Origin: Trueperaceae bacterium | GTDB lineage: Bacteria > Deinococcota > Deinococci > Deinococcales > Trueperaceae | Direction of reading: 5' to 3' | Assembly (NCBI GenBank): GCA_011390455.1 | Contig: JAABSI010000082.1 | Span: 1-13,339 of the forward strand | DNA: 13,339 bases | In this document: piece after piece, positions 1 to 7,000 of the stretch | Layout of the letters: the number at the start of each line of letters is the position of its first letter | Position numbering within the stretch: position 1 is the stretch's first letter | Program-made: the position numbers and the translations under genes | Notes under the pieces: generated by a model | What the model was told of the DNA's origin: nothing | The model's input: only the letters and a program-made list of their open reading frames with translations | Databases searched by the model: none

Positions 1-300
1 CAGGACCTCGGCCGTGGCGCCTTCGGCGGTGCGGCCGTCGGGGAAGGCCATCGTCCACGACCAGTGCACGAGCGCCAAGTCGCCCGCCTCGAACGCCACC
101 GACTCGTTCATGCGGATGGAGGCGCCGGTGTTCAGGTACCCCTGGAGGACGTTGTGGATCGCGTCCGATCCGGCGTGGGCCCCGCGCGCGTTGGTGAAGA
201 CGGCGTCGGGCTCGTACAGCTCCATCAGCCCCTCGAGGTCGCCTGCGGCGAACAGCGTCTCGAAGGCCTTGCCTGCATCGGCGGGTCGACGTACGTCCAT
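1..300 (-). CDS. NTF2/SnoaL-like protein, C-terminus beyond window
   Basis: The first 100 codons of a minus-strand gene are visible; the rest lies off the left edge. The start is ATG at 300, with GAGAGGA about 7 nt upstream. The N-terminal text (FETLFAAGDLEGLMELYEP, then DAVFTNARG and a GSDAI turn) is the typical opening helix and strand of SnoaL-like / DUF4440 proteins of the NTF2 cone fold, which run to about 120-150 residues. Such proteins act as small isomerases, cyclases or ligand-binding domains; nothing here fixes the substrate. The HWSW segment near residue 75 lies on a core strand. It is the first gene left of the leftmost tRNA remnant, so it may belong to older chromosomal or element DNA. 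Confidence 0.8.
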   Translation of the reverse strand, partial: MDVRRPADAGKAFETLFAAGDLEGLMELYEPDAVFTNARGAHAGSDAIHNVLQGYLNTGASIRMNESVAFEAGDLALVHWSWTMAFPDGRTAEGATAEVL

Positions 301-461
301 GGTCGCGTCCTCTCGCCCGGACCCACCGGGCTTGGAGGGCGCCTGGCGGAGGGTGGGCATCGAAATGCGGTTTTATGGCATGAGGGGGGGCGAGGACGCG
401 GGTTCGGGGGCTGTGCACCGGCGCTGAGCGGCCGTCTCGAGCGTCGCGGGGGGGTTCGCTG

Positions 462-506
462 TGGTGCGGCCGAGAGCGCTCGCACTCCTGGCCTTCCGGT
501 CCGTAG
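462..506 (-). repeat. Degenerate tRNA 3'-half remnant, copy 1
   Basis: Read on the minus strand this runs from an anticodon loop (CTACGGA, 506-500) through an anticodon-stem 3' strand, a 5-nt variable loop, a T-arm and an acceptor 3' strand to A plus CCA (464-462). The anticodon loop is identical to copies 3 and 4. The T-loop has decayed to TGCGAGC and the T-stem no longer pairs fully. The terminator beside it is reduced to a G-rich half (about 447-456) followed by TTC. The 5' half of the tRNA is absent. Seen in the sequence: fragment and order. Inferred: an old attachment-site scar. Confidence 0.6.
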
Positions 507-558
507 TCCACTGTTCGCGTATGGGCCGAGGCCCGACGGGGCCAAGGTCGAGGTGGGT

Positions 559-1152
559 CTACGTGATTGCGCCGACGAACCGGAGGAGTGGCCCCAACTC
601 CCCCCGGTCGGCGGCGCGTAGAGCGGCGATGTAGACCACGCGGCGCTCGCCGTCCGCCTGCAAGTCGAACCCGCTCGCCCACGCCACCGGTGGATGGCGG
701 TAGACGGTGTCGAGCAAGACGTCGGCGGCGATGCGGGCATGGCGACCGTTCCCGTTCACGAAGGGGTGGATCTGGACCATGCGGTGGTGGAACCGAGCTG
801 CGGCCTCGAGCGGGGCGTACACCTCGTGTTCCGACCAGGACCGCGCGTCGAGCAGCATCGAACGCAGCGCCGGACCGATGGAGAACGGGTCGACGCCGAT
901 GTTCTTCTCGGTACGGCGATACGTGCCCGCCCATGCCCAAACCTCGCCGAAGAGGCGTCGGTGGAGGGTTCGGATGACCCCATCGTCGAACACGTCCAGC
1001 CGGCGCTGCCGCGAGACCCACGCAAGGCCCTGTTCGATGTTGGCCTGTTCGAGCTCGTCGAGCTCGCCGCGGGTGGTGACGTGGCGTAGCTTCAGGCCCT
1101 GGGCCTCGTCCGGATCGAGCGGCGTCGCGCCGTCGGGTTCGACGAACGTCAC
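559..1152 (-). CDS. Mobile mystery protein B, Fic/DOC-domain protein
   Basis: This 197-aa protein matches the family called mobile mystery protein B: an opening FVEPDGATPLDPDEAQGL, a WAWAGTYRRTEKNIG segment (73-86) and a Fic motif HPFVNGNGRHAR at 129-140. Fic proteins usually transfer AMP or another phosphate-containing group to hydroxyl side chains, using the motif His as base. Here the usual Asp/Glu metal ligand is Asn (HPFVN). The chosen start is GTG at 1152, which overlaps the TGA of the upstream HTH gene in a GTGA arrangement and fits the family N-terminus; the frame stays open much further upstream, but that is only high-GC read-through. The pair is co-transcribed and probably translationally coupled. 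In this family the two genes nearly always occur together and often on mobile DNA. Target unknown. Confidence 0.9.
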   Translation of the reverse strand: MTFVEPDGATPLDPDEAQGLKLRHVTTRGELDELEQANIEQGLAWVSRQRRLDVFDDGVIRTLHRRLFGEVWAWAGTYRRTEKNIGVDPFSIGPALRSMLLDARSWSEHEVYAPLEAAARFHHRMVQIHPFVNGNGRHARIAADVLLDTVYRHPPVAWASGFDLQADGERRVVYIAALRAADRGELGPLLRFVGAIT

Positions 1153-1613
1153 GGCATTCGCCAGAAGTCCGGTGGTACCTCGCGCGCCAGTTCCTCGGCG
1201 AGATCCTCGATCCGCTGCGCGATCCGAGCGTTCGGGAGGGACTGGCTCTCGAGCGCCATATGCCCGCTTGCTCGGCGCACGAGGTCGTCGGCCTTGCGCA
1301 CGGCGTGAGCGCGGATCACGTCGCCGACGCTTCCTTCCGGGACGACGGCGTACACGAAGCGTCCACCCATGGCTTCGGCGAGCTTCTGCATCTGCTTCAG
1401 GGTGATGGCGCCGTCGCGTTCGTTGCGTTCTGCCTGGTAGACCGCGCTGCGGCTGACGTCCATACGAGCAGCGACCTCTGCTCCGGACATGCCTAGGGCC
1501 GTTCGCAGCGTAACGAGCCAACCTTCGGGCGGGCGTTGGACCGCTGCGAACTGCTGAGCCGCGCGGTCTACGAGCCGGACGTATTGGTTCCGGACCGTGC
1601 GTCGAATGCTCAT
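1149..1613 (-). CDS. Mobile mystery protein A, HTH regulator
   Basis: This 154-aa protein has a Cro/C1-type helix-turn-helix at about 33-86, with recognition region VAARMDVSRSAVYQAERNE. It is followed by the family segment MQKLAEAMGGRFVYAVVP, and a basic N-terminus (MSIRRTVRNQYVRLVDRA) precedes it. Length and layout match mobile mystery protein A, the constant partner of the Fic protein encoded just downstream with a 4-base overlap. The start ATG at 1613 has GAGGTG 9 nt upstream. A near-consensus promoter and inverted repeats lie immediately upstream, so autoregulation is likely. Toxin-antitoxin-like behaviour is plausible from the layout (regulator first, Fic second) but has not been established for the family as far as I know. 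Confidence 0.9.
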   Translation of the reverse strand: MSIRRTVRNQYVRLVDRAAQQFAAVQRPPEGWLVTLRTALGMSGAEVAARMDVSRSAVYQAERNERDGAITLKQMQKLAEAMGGRFVYAVVPEGSVGDVIRAHAVRKADDLVRRASGHMALESQSLPNARIAQRIEDLAEELAREVPPDFWRMP

Positions 1614-1626
1614 TGCCTATCACCTC

Positions 1627-1653
1627 ATATGCAAACTGCGTCGATTCGCATAT
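1627..1653. promoter_or_regulatory. Inverted repeat, candidate operator of the HTH/Fic pair
   Basis: Arms ATATGCAAA (1627-1635) and TTCGCATAT (1645-1653) are complementary at 8 of 9 positions, with a 9-bp spacer. The site covers the expected transcription start of the pair and lies 14-40 bp upstream of the ATG. A second, outer inverted repeat, TGCCTATCA (1614-1622) and TGATAGGCA (1691-1699), is a perfect 9-bp match enclosing both the operator and the promoter. Binding by the HTH protein is inferred. Confidence 0.55.
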
Positions 1654-1656
1654 CAA

Positions 1657-1685
1657 ATGATAGACAAGAGTTATGAAGTTGTCAA
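1657..1685 (-). promoter_or_regulatory. Sigma-70-type promoter of the HTH/Fic pair
   Basis: On the minus strand there is a consensus TTGACA (1685-1680), a 17-bp spacer and TATCAT (1662-1657). Transcription would start near 1650, about 37 nt before the ATG. This is much more AT-rich and consensus-like than the surrounding DNA, as is common for imported genes that must be expressed in varied hosts. Confidence 0.75.
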
Positions 1686-1763
1686 GGTATTGATAGGCAC
1701 CGAGATGTCGTGCGCCCCGTCGCGCGTCGATGGTCCACGACGGCCCGGAGGCCGAAGAGAGAA

Positions 1764-1786
1764 GAACCCCGTCAGAGACGGGGTTC
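1764..1786 (-). terminator. Hairpin terminator attached to tRNA remnant 2
   Basis: A perfect 10-bp stem (GAACCCCGTC / GACGGGGTTC) with an AGA loop lies 4 nt beyond the CCA of the remnant. On the minus strand it is followed by a pyrimidine-rich run. It looks like the original tRNA gene terminator carried along with the fragment, and it now lies just after the acetyltransferase gene. Confidence 0.6.
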
Positions 1787-1790
1787 GCTG

Positions 1791-1835
1791 TGGTGCAGCC
1801 GAGAAGACTCGAACTCCTGACGTTCCGGTCCGCCC
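1791..1835 (-). repeat. tRNA 3'-half remnant, copy 2
   Basis: On the minus strand the order is a partly decayed anticodon loop, CCGGA stem strand, ACGTC variable loop, T-arm AGGAG-TTCGAGT-CTTCT (pairs fully with one G-U), acceptor CGGCTGC, A and CCA (1793-1791). The acceptor and anticodon stem differ from copies 3 and 4 (CGGGCGC, TCAGA), so this copy may derive from another tRNA or a diverged paralogue. There is no 5' half. It abuts the stop codon of the acetyltransferase (1836). Confidence 0.65.
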
Positions 1836-2414
1836 TCAGCTGCCACCCTTCGGCCGCGGCGAGGCAGCCCACTCGTCCCGCAGCTGCGACATCAGGATCG
1901 AGTCCGAGAAGCCCCCTCGATGGCGGCGCGCGTGCCGCAACACGCCCTCGGTGACGAAGCCGGCCTTGAGGTAGGTCTTCTGAGCACGCGGGTTGTGCGT
2001 GTACACCTTGAGCCAGATGCGCTCGAGAGGCAGCTCGCCGAAGCCGAAGTCGACGAGGGCGTTCAGCGCCTCGGTGCCGTAGCCCTGGCCCCACAGCTCC
2101 TTGTCGCCGATGAACATGCTGAGCTCGGCGCTCCCGTTGACCTGGTCCATGTGCCAAAGCACGGCGGTGCCGATGAAGTCGTCCTCGCCCGCGCGGCAGA
2201 TGGTGAAGTAGAAGGCGTCCGAGCCGTGCTGGACGCTGATCTGCTCGAACCAGCGGCGGAGGTTGGTCTCGCTCATCGGGTGCGGGAAGCCGGCCAGGGA
2301 CGCGGTGTCGCGATCGGTGCAGGCGCGCCGGTACGCTTCGAGATCGCGCTCCTCGATGGGGCGGAGCCAGATCCGCTCGCCTTGGAGCATGGGGACGTAG
2401 TGCGCATCGGGCAT
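1836..2414 (-). CDS. GNAT family N-acetyltransferase (RimJ/RimL-like)
   Basis: A 192-aa GNAT protein, the usual length for RimJ/RimL-like acetyltransferases, which move an acetyl group from acetyl-CoA to an N-terminal or small-molecule amine. It begins with GERIWLRPIEERDLEAY (12-28) and carries the acetyl-CoA pyrophosphate loop WGQGYGTEA (108-116). It ends with the motif-B segment NPRAQKTYLKAGF (141-153) and a GVLRHARRHRGGFSDS tail strand. The start is ATG at 2414, with GAGGAGG 6 nt upstream, an excellent ribosome site. Substrate is unknown; ribosomal protein, antibiotic or metabolite are all possible. It is the sole gene between tRNA remnants 2 and 3, so it forms a one-gene cargo module, and its stop touches remnant 2. 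Confidence 0.92.
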   Translation of the reverse strand: MPDAHYVPMLQGERIWLRPIEERDLEAYRRACTDRDTASLAGFPHPMSETNLRRWFEQISVQHGSDAFYFTICRAGEDDFIGTAVLWHMDQVNGSAELSMFIGDKELWGQGYGTEALNALVDFGFGELPLERIWLKVYTHNPRAQKTYLKAGFVTEGVLRHARRHRGGFSDSILMSQLRDEWAASPRPKGGS

Positions 2415-2500
2415 GGGCGTCCTCCTCGGACTTTGTGATCGAGGCGGGCAGCATAGCCTGGCCTCAGCACCGCGGCGGGCAACGAGGGGCCGCAACGAAC

Positions 2501-2523
2501 GAACCCCGCCGACGGCGGGGTTC
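2501..2523 (-). terminator. Hairpin terminator attached to tRNA remnant 3
   Basis: A 10-bp perfect stem (GAACCCCGCC / GGCGGGGTTC) with a GAC loop, 4 nt beyond the CCA of remnant 3. Relative to copies 2 and 4 one stem pair has changed on both sides (T-A to C-G), so pairing is preserved. Confidence 0.6.
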
Positions 2524-2527
2524 ATCG

Positions 2528-2572
2528 TGGTGCGCCCGAGAAGATTCGAACTCCTGACCTTCTGATCCGTAG
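2528..2572 (-). repeat. tRNA-Arg(ACG) 3'-half remnant, copy 3
   Basis: On the minus strand: anticodon loop CTACGGA with anticodon ACG, stem strand TCAGA, variable loop AGGTC, T-arm AGGAG-TTCGAAT-CTTCT, acceptor CGGGCGC, A73, CCA (2530-2528). All 3' elements are sound. Upstream, the anticodon stem 5' strand should be TCTGA but the sequence reads GCGGA, and no D-arm or acceptor 5' strand follows. It is therefore a precise 3'-half, as expected of an att core, and not a functional tRNA. Confidence 0.75.
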
Positions 2573-3073
2573 TCCGCTTTTGCGTCGGGGACGGGGTTTG
2601 CCGTGGTTGCCTCGTGCTGTCGGGAGTGGCCAGGTGACGAGAGATCTGTCGTTCGAAGGCCTTAGGTGGATGCGACTGGAGACGACTCCTGACGGCGTGA
2701 GTTCGCGCACGTTTCGCACACTCCGAGTGCATTGCAGGGCAATGCAGATGGTGCGCCCGGCCAGTGGGGGCGCCACCACGCGCAGATCCCGGCCCGCTGC
2801 GCAGAGGGCCTGAACGCGTCAACCAAAGTCTTGGCGAGGCAAGTCGCGCGATCGCAGCGCCCCTATAGAAGCCAGCGGTTCAGGCTGCCGGGAGTGCGCC
2901 CGTAACCACCGCGAGCAAAGAGCACACGTAAGGGATATGAAAGCAGGTTGGCGCAACACTGTGTCATCGGGCGCCCGCAAGTGCGCTGCGGCCCGTCCTT
3001 TGCGAGCCGCACACCAACACCACATCTGACCGATGCCGAGCATCATTCGGCTCGGAGGCTGAAGGAGCCAAAC

Positions 3074-3736
3074 GTGAACGACAACAACCGATGCGACCAG
3101 TGTGGTCGCGCTCTGGGCGCCACCAACATGCACACCATTTGCCGCGACTGCCGCAACCAACAGAACCGCAACAGCATCCAGCCGCTCCTTGCACAACCGG
3201 TCCCAACGCAATCAAGGCCAACAGCAGCCCTGCCCCAGCATCGTTACGAGGCCGCCTTCATCCAATCTAGTGGTGACGGCTTCAGTGAGCAGTTCGAGCG
3301 CTTCGACGCGAACGACGGCTACCAACCCAGCTTCCACTGGGTCGCCGCCATCGTGACCTTCCTGGCGCCCCCGCTCTGGTTCGTGCACCGCAAGCTCTAC
3401 GGCTGGGCGCTTGCCTTCTTCCTCGCGGAAGTCGCGACCAGCTTCATCATCCCCGTCACCACAAACGGCAGTGACACCACCGGTTGGGGTTACGCACAAG
3501 GCATCGCGATCGCTATCGCGGGTGGCGCTCTCGCGCACTACGCCTACTGGCAGAAGATGCACAACGCCATCCGCACGGCGAAGGCCCGCTACTCAACGAA
3601 CGACGCGATCCTGCTTGATCTCTCGCGACGCGGTGGCACCAACCTCTACGGCGTACTCCTCATCATCGCGATCTACCTCATCCTCGGAATGGGGCTCGCC
3701 GTCCTCACCGTCCTGGAAGGCTACGGCTGGTTCTAG
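3074..3736 (+). CDS. Zinc-ribbon membrane protein, DUF2628-like
   Basis: A 220-aa protein starting with GTG at 3074, preceded by GGAG 6 nt upstream; a longer frame from 2948 has no ribosome site and no plausible N-terminus. Residues 7-26 form a small zinc ribbon (CDQCG ... CRDC, Cys 7, 10, 23, 26). A polar linker follows to about 85. There are four hydrophobic segments: 87-104 (including FLAPPLWFVHRKLYGWAL), 110-126, 140-159 and 201-217. The W-F-x-x-R-K-x-Y pattern after the first segment resembles the DUF2628 family of inner-membrane proteins of unknown role. The gene is alone on its strand and converges on the large protein gene at 4005. No function is assigned. Confidence 0.8.
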   Translation: MNDNNRCDQCGRALGATNMHTICRDCRNQQNRNSIQPLLAQPVPTQSRPTAALPQHRYEAAFIQSSGDGFSEQFERFDANDGYQPSFHWVAAIVTFLAPPLWFVHRKLYGWALAFFLAEVATSFIIPVTTNGSDTTGWGYAQGIAIAIAGGALAHYAYWQKMHNAIRTAKARYSTNDAILLDLSRRGGTNLYGVLLIIAIYLILGMGLAVLTVLEGYGWF

Positions 3737-4004
3737 CCCACGACCCCGTCACCTCGGGAGATGCTGTGTTGCTCGTCAAGCCCTGGCGGGTGCGACCGAG
3801 GGGAGTGACCCCACTTCCGTGGACGTGCGAGCACGGCCTGGGCTTGATTCGTTCGAGACTACGTCTACAAGCGAGATTACGACTTTAAGAGCGATGCTCT
3901 CTGTTCGAAGCATCGAGGCAAGCGCGCCCCGCATGGATCGCGCCTGATGACGATTTGTGGATGAACGATGTCGGCCACTGTGGGCACGAGCAGGTCGGTA
4001 TGAC

Positions 4005-7000
4005 TCATTGCGACATGAACCCGATGGAGACGACGTTGCCGTAGGTCGAAACGACGTAGATGCCTTCTGGGCGGCGGAACGCTCCGATGTACGCGTTGCT
4101 CTGGGGCTCTCGTTGCCAGCGGATCTCTCGTGATGACGGTTGGAGGTAGATGTCGAAAAGCGCATCAACGAGACTTGAGATCATCGATTCGCCGTCGTAG
4201 GAAACCCCGCACGTGACGACAGCGAATGGGGTTTGAGGGCACTGTAGGTCCGTCAATTCGAGTTCGTTTGCGATGAACGCCACGACAAATCCGGGAGTCG
4301 CCCGAATGCGCTCACCCGGTTGTGGTGCCGGTCGCCCAGAAGAGCTGTTGAACATGCGCTCGCTTGCCGCGGGAGTTGCGGCGGGCCGCGGTGGAGGTGC
4401 CTGCCGCTCCGCGACGGTTGGTGGTGGCGTTGGGGCTGGGGGCGGAGCAAGGGCCTGTCGCTCGGCGTCTGTGTAGCGTTCAAGGTACGTCGAGTGCTCG
4501 GCGTCACCGGAGATCGTGAGGAGCCCCTCGAAGCCCTTGTGGTTTGGCGGGCTCGCGACGATGGTGTACGTGACTTCTGCACCGACGGGCAGTCGGTACG
4601 TTGCGGGTGTCCGCGATGTGTCTTGGCCAGATACGCGAATGGTGGCACCCGTTGGGTCGGAAGTGAAGGTTACGTTTGCGGCCCGCACGAGCTCTTGGCT
4701 CACGCTCGTATCCTCAGCGAACCGCATCGTGTCGCTGCGGCCAAACCACTGATCGTCTGGAGGCTCAATGACGATGACGTAGTCCGTGTCTGCGACGAGT
4801 TCCAGAGTGGTCGGTAGCGCCACGGGCTCTTCCAGGACGCCTGGAATGCGGAGCAGGGCCCCGGGTGCGTTGCTGCCGACTTGGACTTCAATCTGTCGCT
4901 TCTGAACTAGCGACACGACGCTGTCGCTCACCATCCGGACTACGAGCGGGAGGGCAGGAAGGTACCGCGTGGCTGGGTCTGACTGGGCGGAGGCGCTGAG
5001 CTCGGTACCGATGGGCGCGCGAACGTCGACGGTGCCCAGTCCAGAGTGGACATCGCCTCCTTCTTCCTCGACGACGATGACCGCCTCGGGGTCGGTGGAC
5101 GTGAAGCGTGCGGTGGCGAACTCAACTACCGGAATGATGAGGGTGATGTCGCGGACGTTCAGCCTGGCGGCGTCGGCCCCGATTGGCACCAGCGAGATGG
5201 GTACGAGGCCACTCAGTGGGGGAGATTCTGCAATGGCGTACTGGCCCGTTGTTGTCTGGGCGCTGATTCCAGTGCGACGGGTCTCGGTTTCGATCGCCGC
5301 TTCGGTCGTACCGACCGCGTCGATACCGAGCGCGGAGAGGGTCGCATCGTCAGCTTGGCTGATCGCGGGCGTTTGGCCGCGGGTTACGGACAGCTGGTTG
5401 CTTGTTATCAGGAGTGCCTGCACGGAACTGGAGGTTGCGTCAAACGTGCACTCGTAGGTCACGTCAAGGTCACGATCGTTGACGGTGACCTCGAGAGGGC
5501 CTGTGCGCGTGACCATCCCAGTGCCTTGAGCGAAGTCGGTTACCACACCAGTCCTACCGAAGAACCCGGTTGGATAGGCGATGGCACTTAGGGGAAAGAG
5601 AGTGTCGAAGAACGTGGCGACCGTTTCGTCGCACGCTGGCTCTGCATCGCGTACTGCGGTCCGGCGTTGCACGTCCCCTGCGGACGTCGAGACGCGTGAG
5701 CTCGACCCTGGAATGTGCAGAACAGCGTCCGTGTCAATCGAGCCGCGCCACAGCACGCCGGTGAGGGAAGACACGGTCGTGGTGGCGTTCTCGGTCACGT
5801 ACGCCTGGAGCAAGGGTGTTTCGAAGTCGCGACCATCGAGCGAGAGCTGAGCACCGCTATGGTTGACGACGCTCAGCGCGTGTTTCGGTTCCAGATTCAC
5901 TTCGACGATCGTCGCGGGCGCTGCGAATAGAACGCCGTTGCTGACCACGAAATTGGCATTAGTGTCGTCAAGGCGACCCGGCGTGGAGTGTGTGATGTCC
6001 ACGACGTTGGTTCCGTCGCGCAATCCAATGATCGCGGGAAGCTGACGTGGTGAGGGCCCGTCGTTGATCGTTGCAAGCAGCGAGCTTGGTGTCGAAGCGT
6101 TGCTCCGTGCAGCCACTGCGACGTTGAAGACCGCTGCGCCGGGTGTGGGCTCTCCATGGTGGAAGGGCGTTACCTGATGATCGACCACAAGCGTCGTTGA
6201 GGTGTCGAGCAACGCATCGCCTTGAACGACGAGCGCTATGCCCGCTTCGTGCTCCATGACGGCTTCGAAGGCGACGATCAGGCGCCCGTCGGATGACACG
6301 AGGCGTGCCGGATTGTTCGGTAGGGGGACACTGCCGTCGTCGTTGATGCCCATCCATTGACCGTCGTTGAATCGCACGGCGCGAAACGCCGAGCCTGGCG
6401 GCGAGAGAAACCGAAGGCAGTTGCTTGGCCCACAGCGTTCTGCGGGCGGAAGCTCAGGCGACCGCGGCATCGATGCAGGGGCCTGTGCTTGTGCCTCCCC
6501 GACTGAGCCTGAAGGTGTGGTGGATGGCGAACTGGCAGCCCCGTCAACGGAACTGCCTTGCGTGGGGTTCCCAGCGTCGTTGACGTTGGTGGGGGGCGGT
6601 TGGATCAAAGCCAAGAGCGAGATGACGCCAACGACGGAACCAATCGTGAGCAACGGAACCCTATAGGTGTGGAGACGATCGCCAACGGAACTCGACTTCT
6701 GGAGGAACCTACGCCTCTCGAGCAGGAGGCCGAGAGCCGTCAATAGGAGCCCGGTCGCCAGCCATGCGCTCGTCAGGTCCAGGCGGCCCGAGAGCAATGT
6801 GGCCGAAAGGAGTGCCGCGACTGCAACGAACACCCAGGAATCGGTGCGGTGTGGTCCAGTGCGTCTTGGTGCTTTGGCGGCGCGACGCGGTTGGTTCGTC
6901 GACTTTTGCAAGGGACTCCTGGTCGCGGCGTCACCGCGAGGTTCGGTAGGCTCGAGCGCAGGTGGCTGATCGACTCCTCCGACGCTTGCAACGGTGGGAC

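Larger units (their letters stand above)
2501..2765 (-). repeat. Element-end direct repeat, left copy
   Basis: This unit comprises terminator, tRNA remnant 3 and about 190 bp of flank. It recurs collinearly at 11587-11852, in the same orientation and about 9.09 kb away. In an ungapped hand alignment of the flank, 135 of 185 positions match; the tRNA part matches at 44 of 45. Two islands are perfect: 19 bp at 2673-2691 and 21 bp at 2701-2721. No convincing gene lies in it; short open frames on both strands are not conserved between copies in a coding-like way. It is probably the terminal attachment region of one family of integrating element. The following 308 bp up to the next gene (2766-3073) hold only a weak 6-bp hairpin (3036-3055). 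Confidence 0.7.

Noticed and set aside
1920..2438. A 172-aa plus-strand frame opposite the acetyltransferase
   Set aside because: It is the antisense shadow of a clear GNAT gene and has no family resemblance.
559..2454. A single 631-aa minus-strand frame running from the Fic protein through to the acetyltransferase region
   Set aside because: Upstream of 1152 its translation is arginine- and proline-rich and antiparallels or overlaps the real HTH and acetyltransferase genes; it is high-GC read-through, not a fusion.
462..2572. Integron cassette array with attC sites
   Set aside because: The repeats are tRNA 3' halves with hairpin terminators, not attC palindromes with core sites. Gene orientations are mixed in the large module and no integron integrase is seen.
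2528..2600. Intact tRNA gene at copies 3 or 4
   Set aside because: The anticodon 5' stem, D-arm and acceptor 5' strand are missing, so only the 3' half exists.
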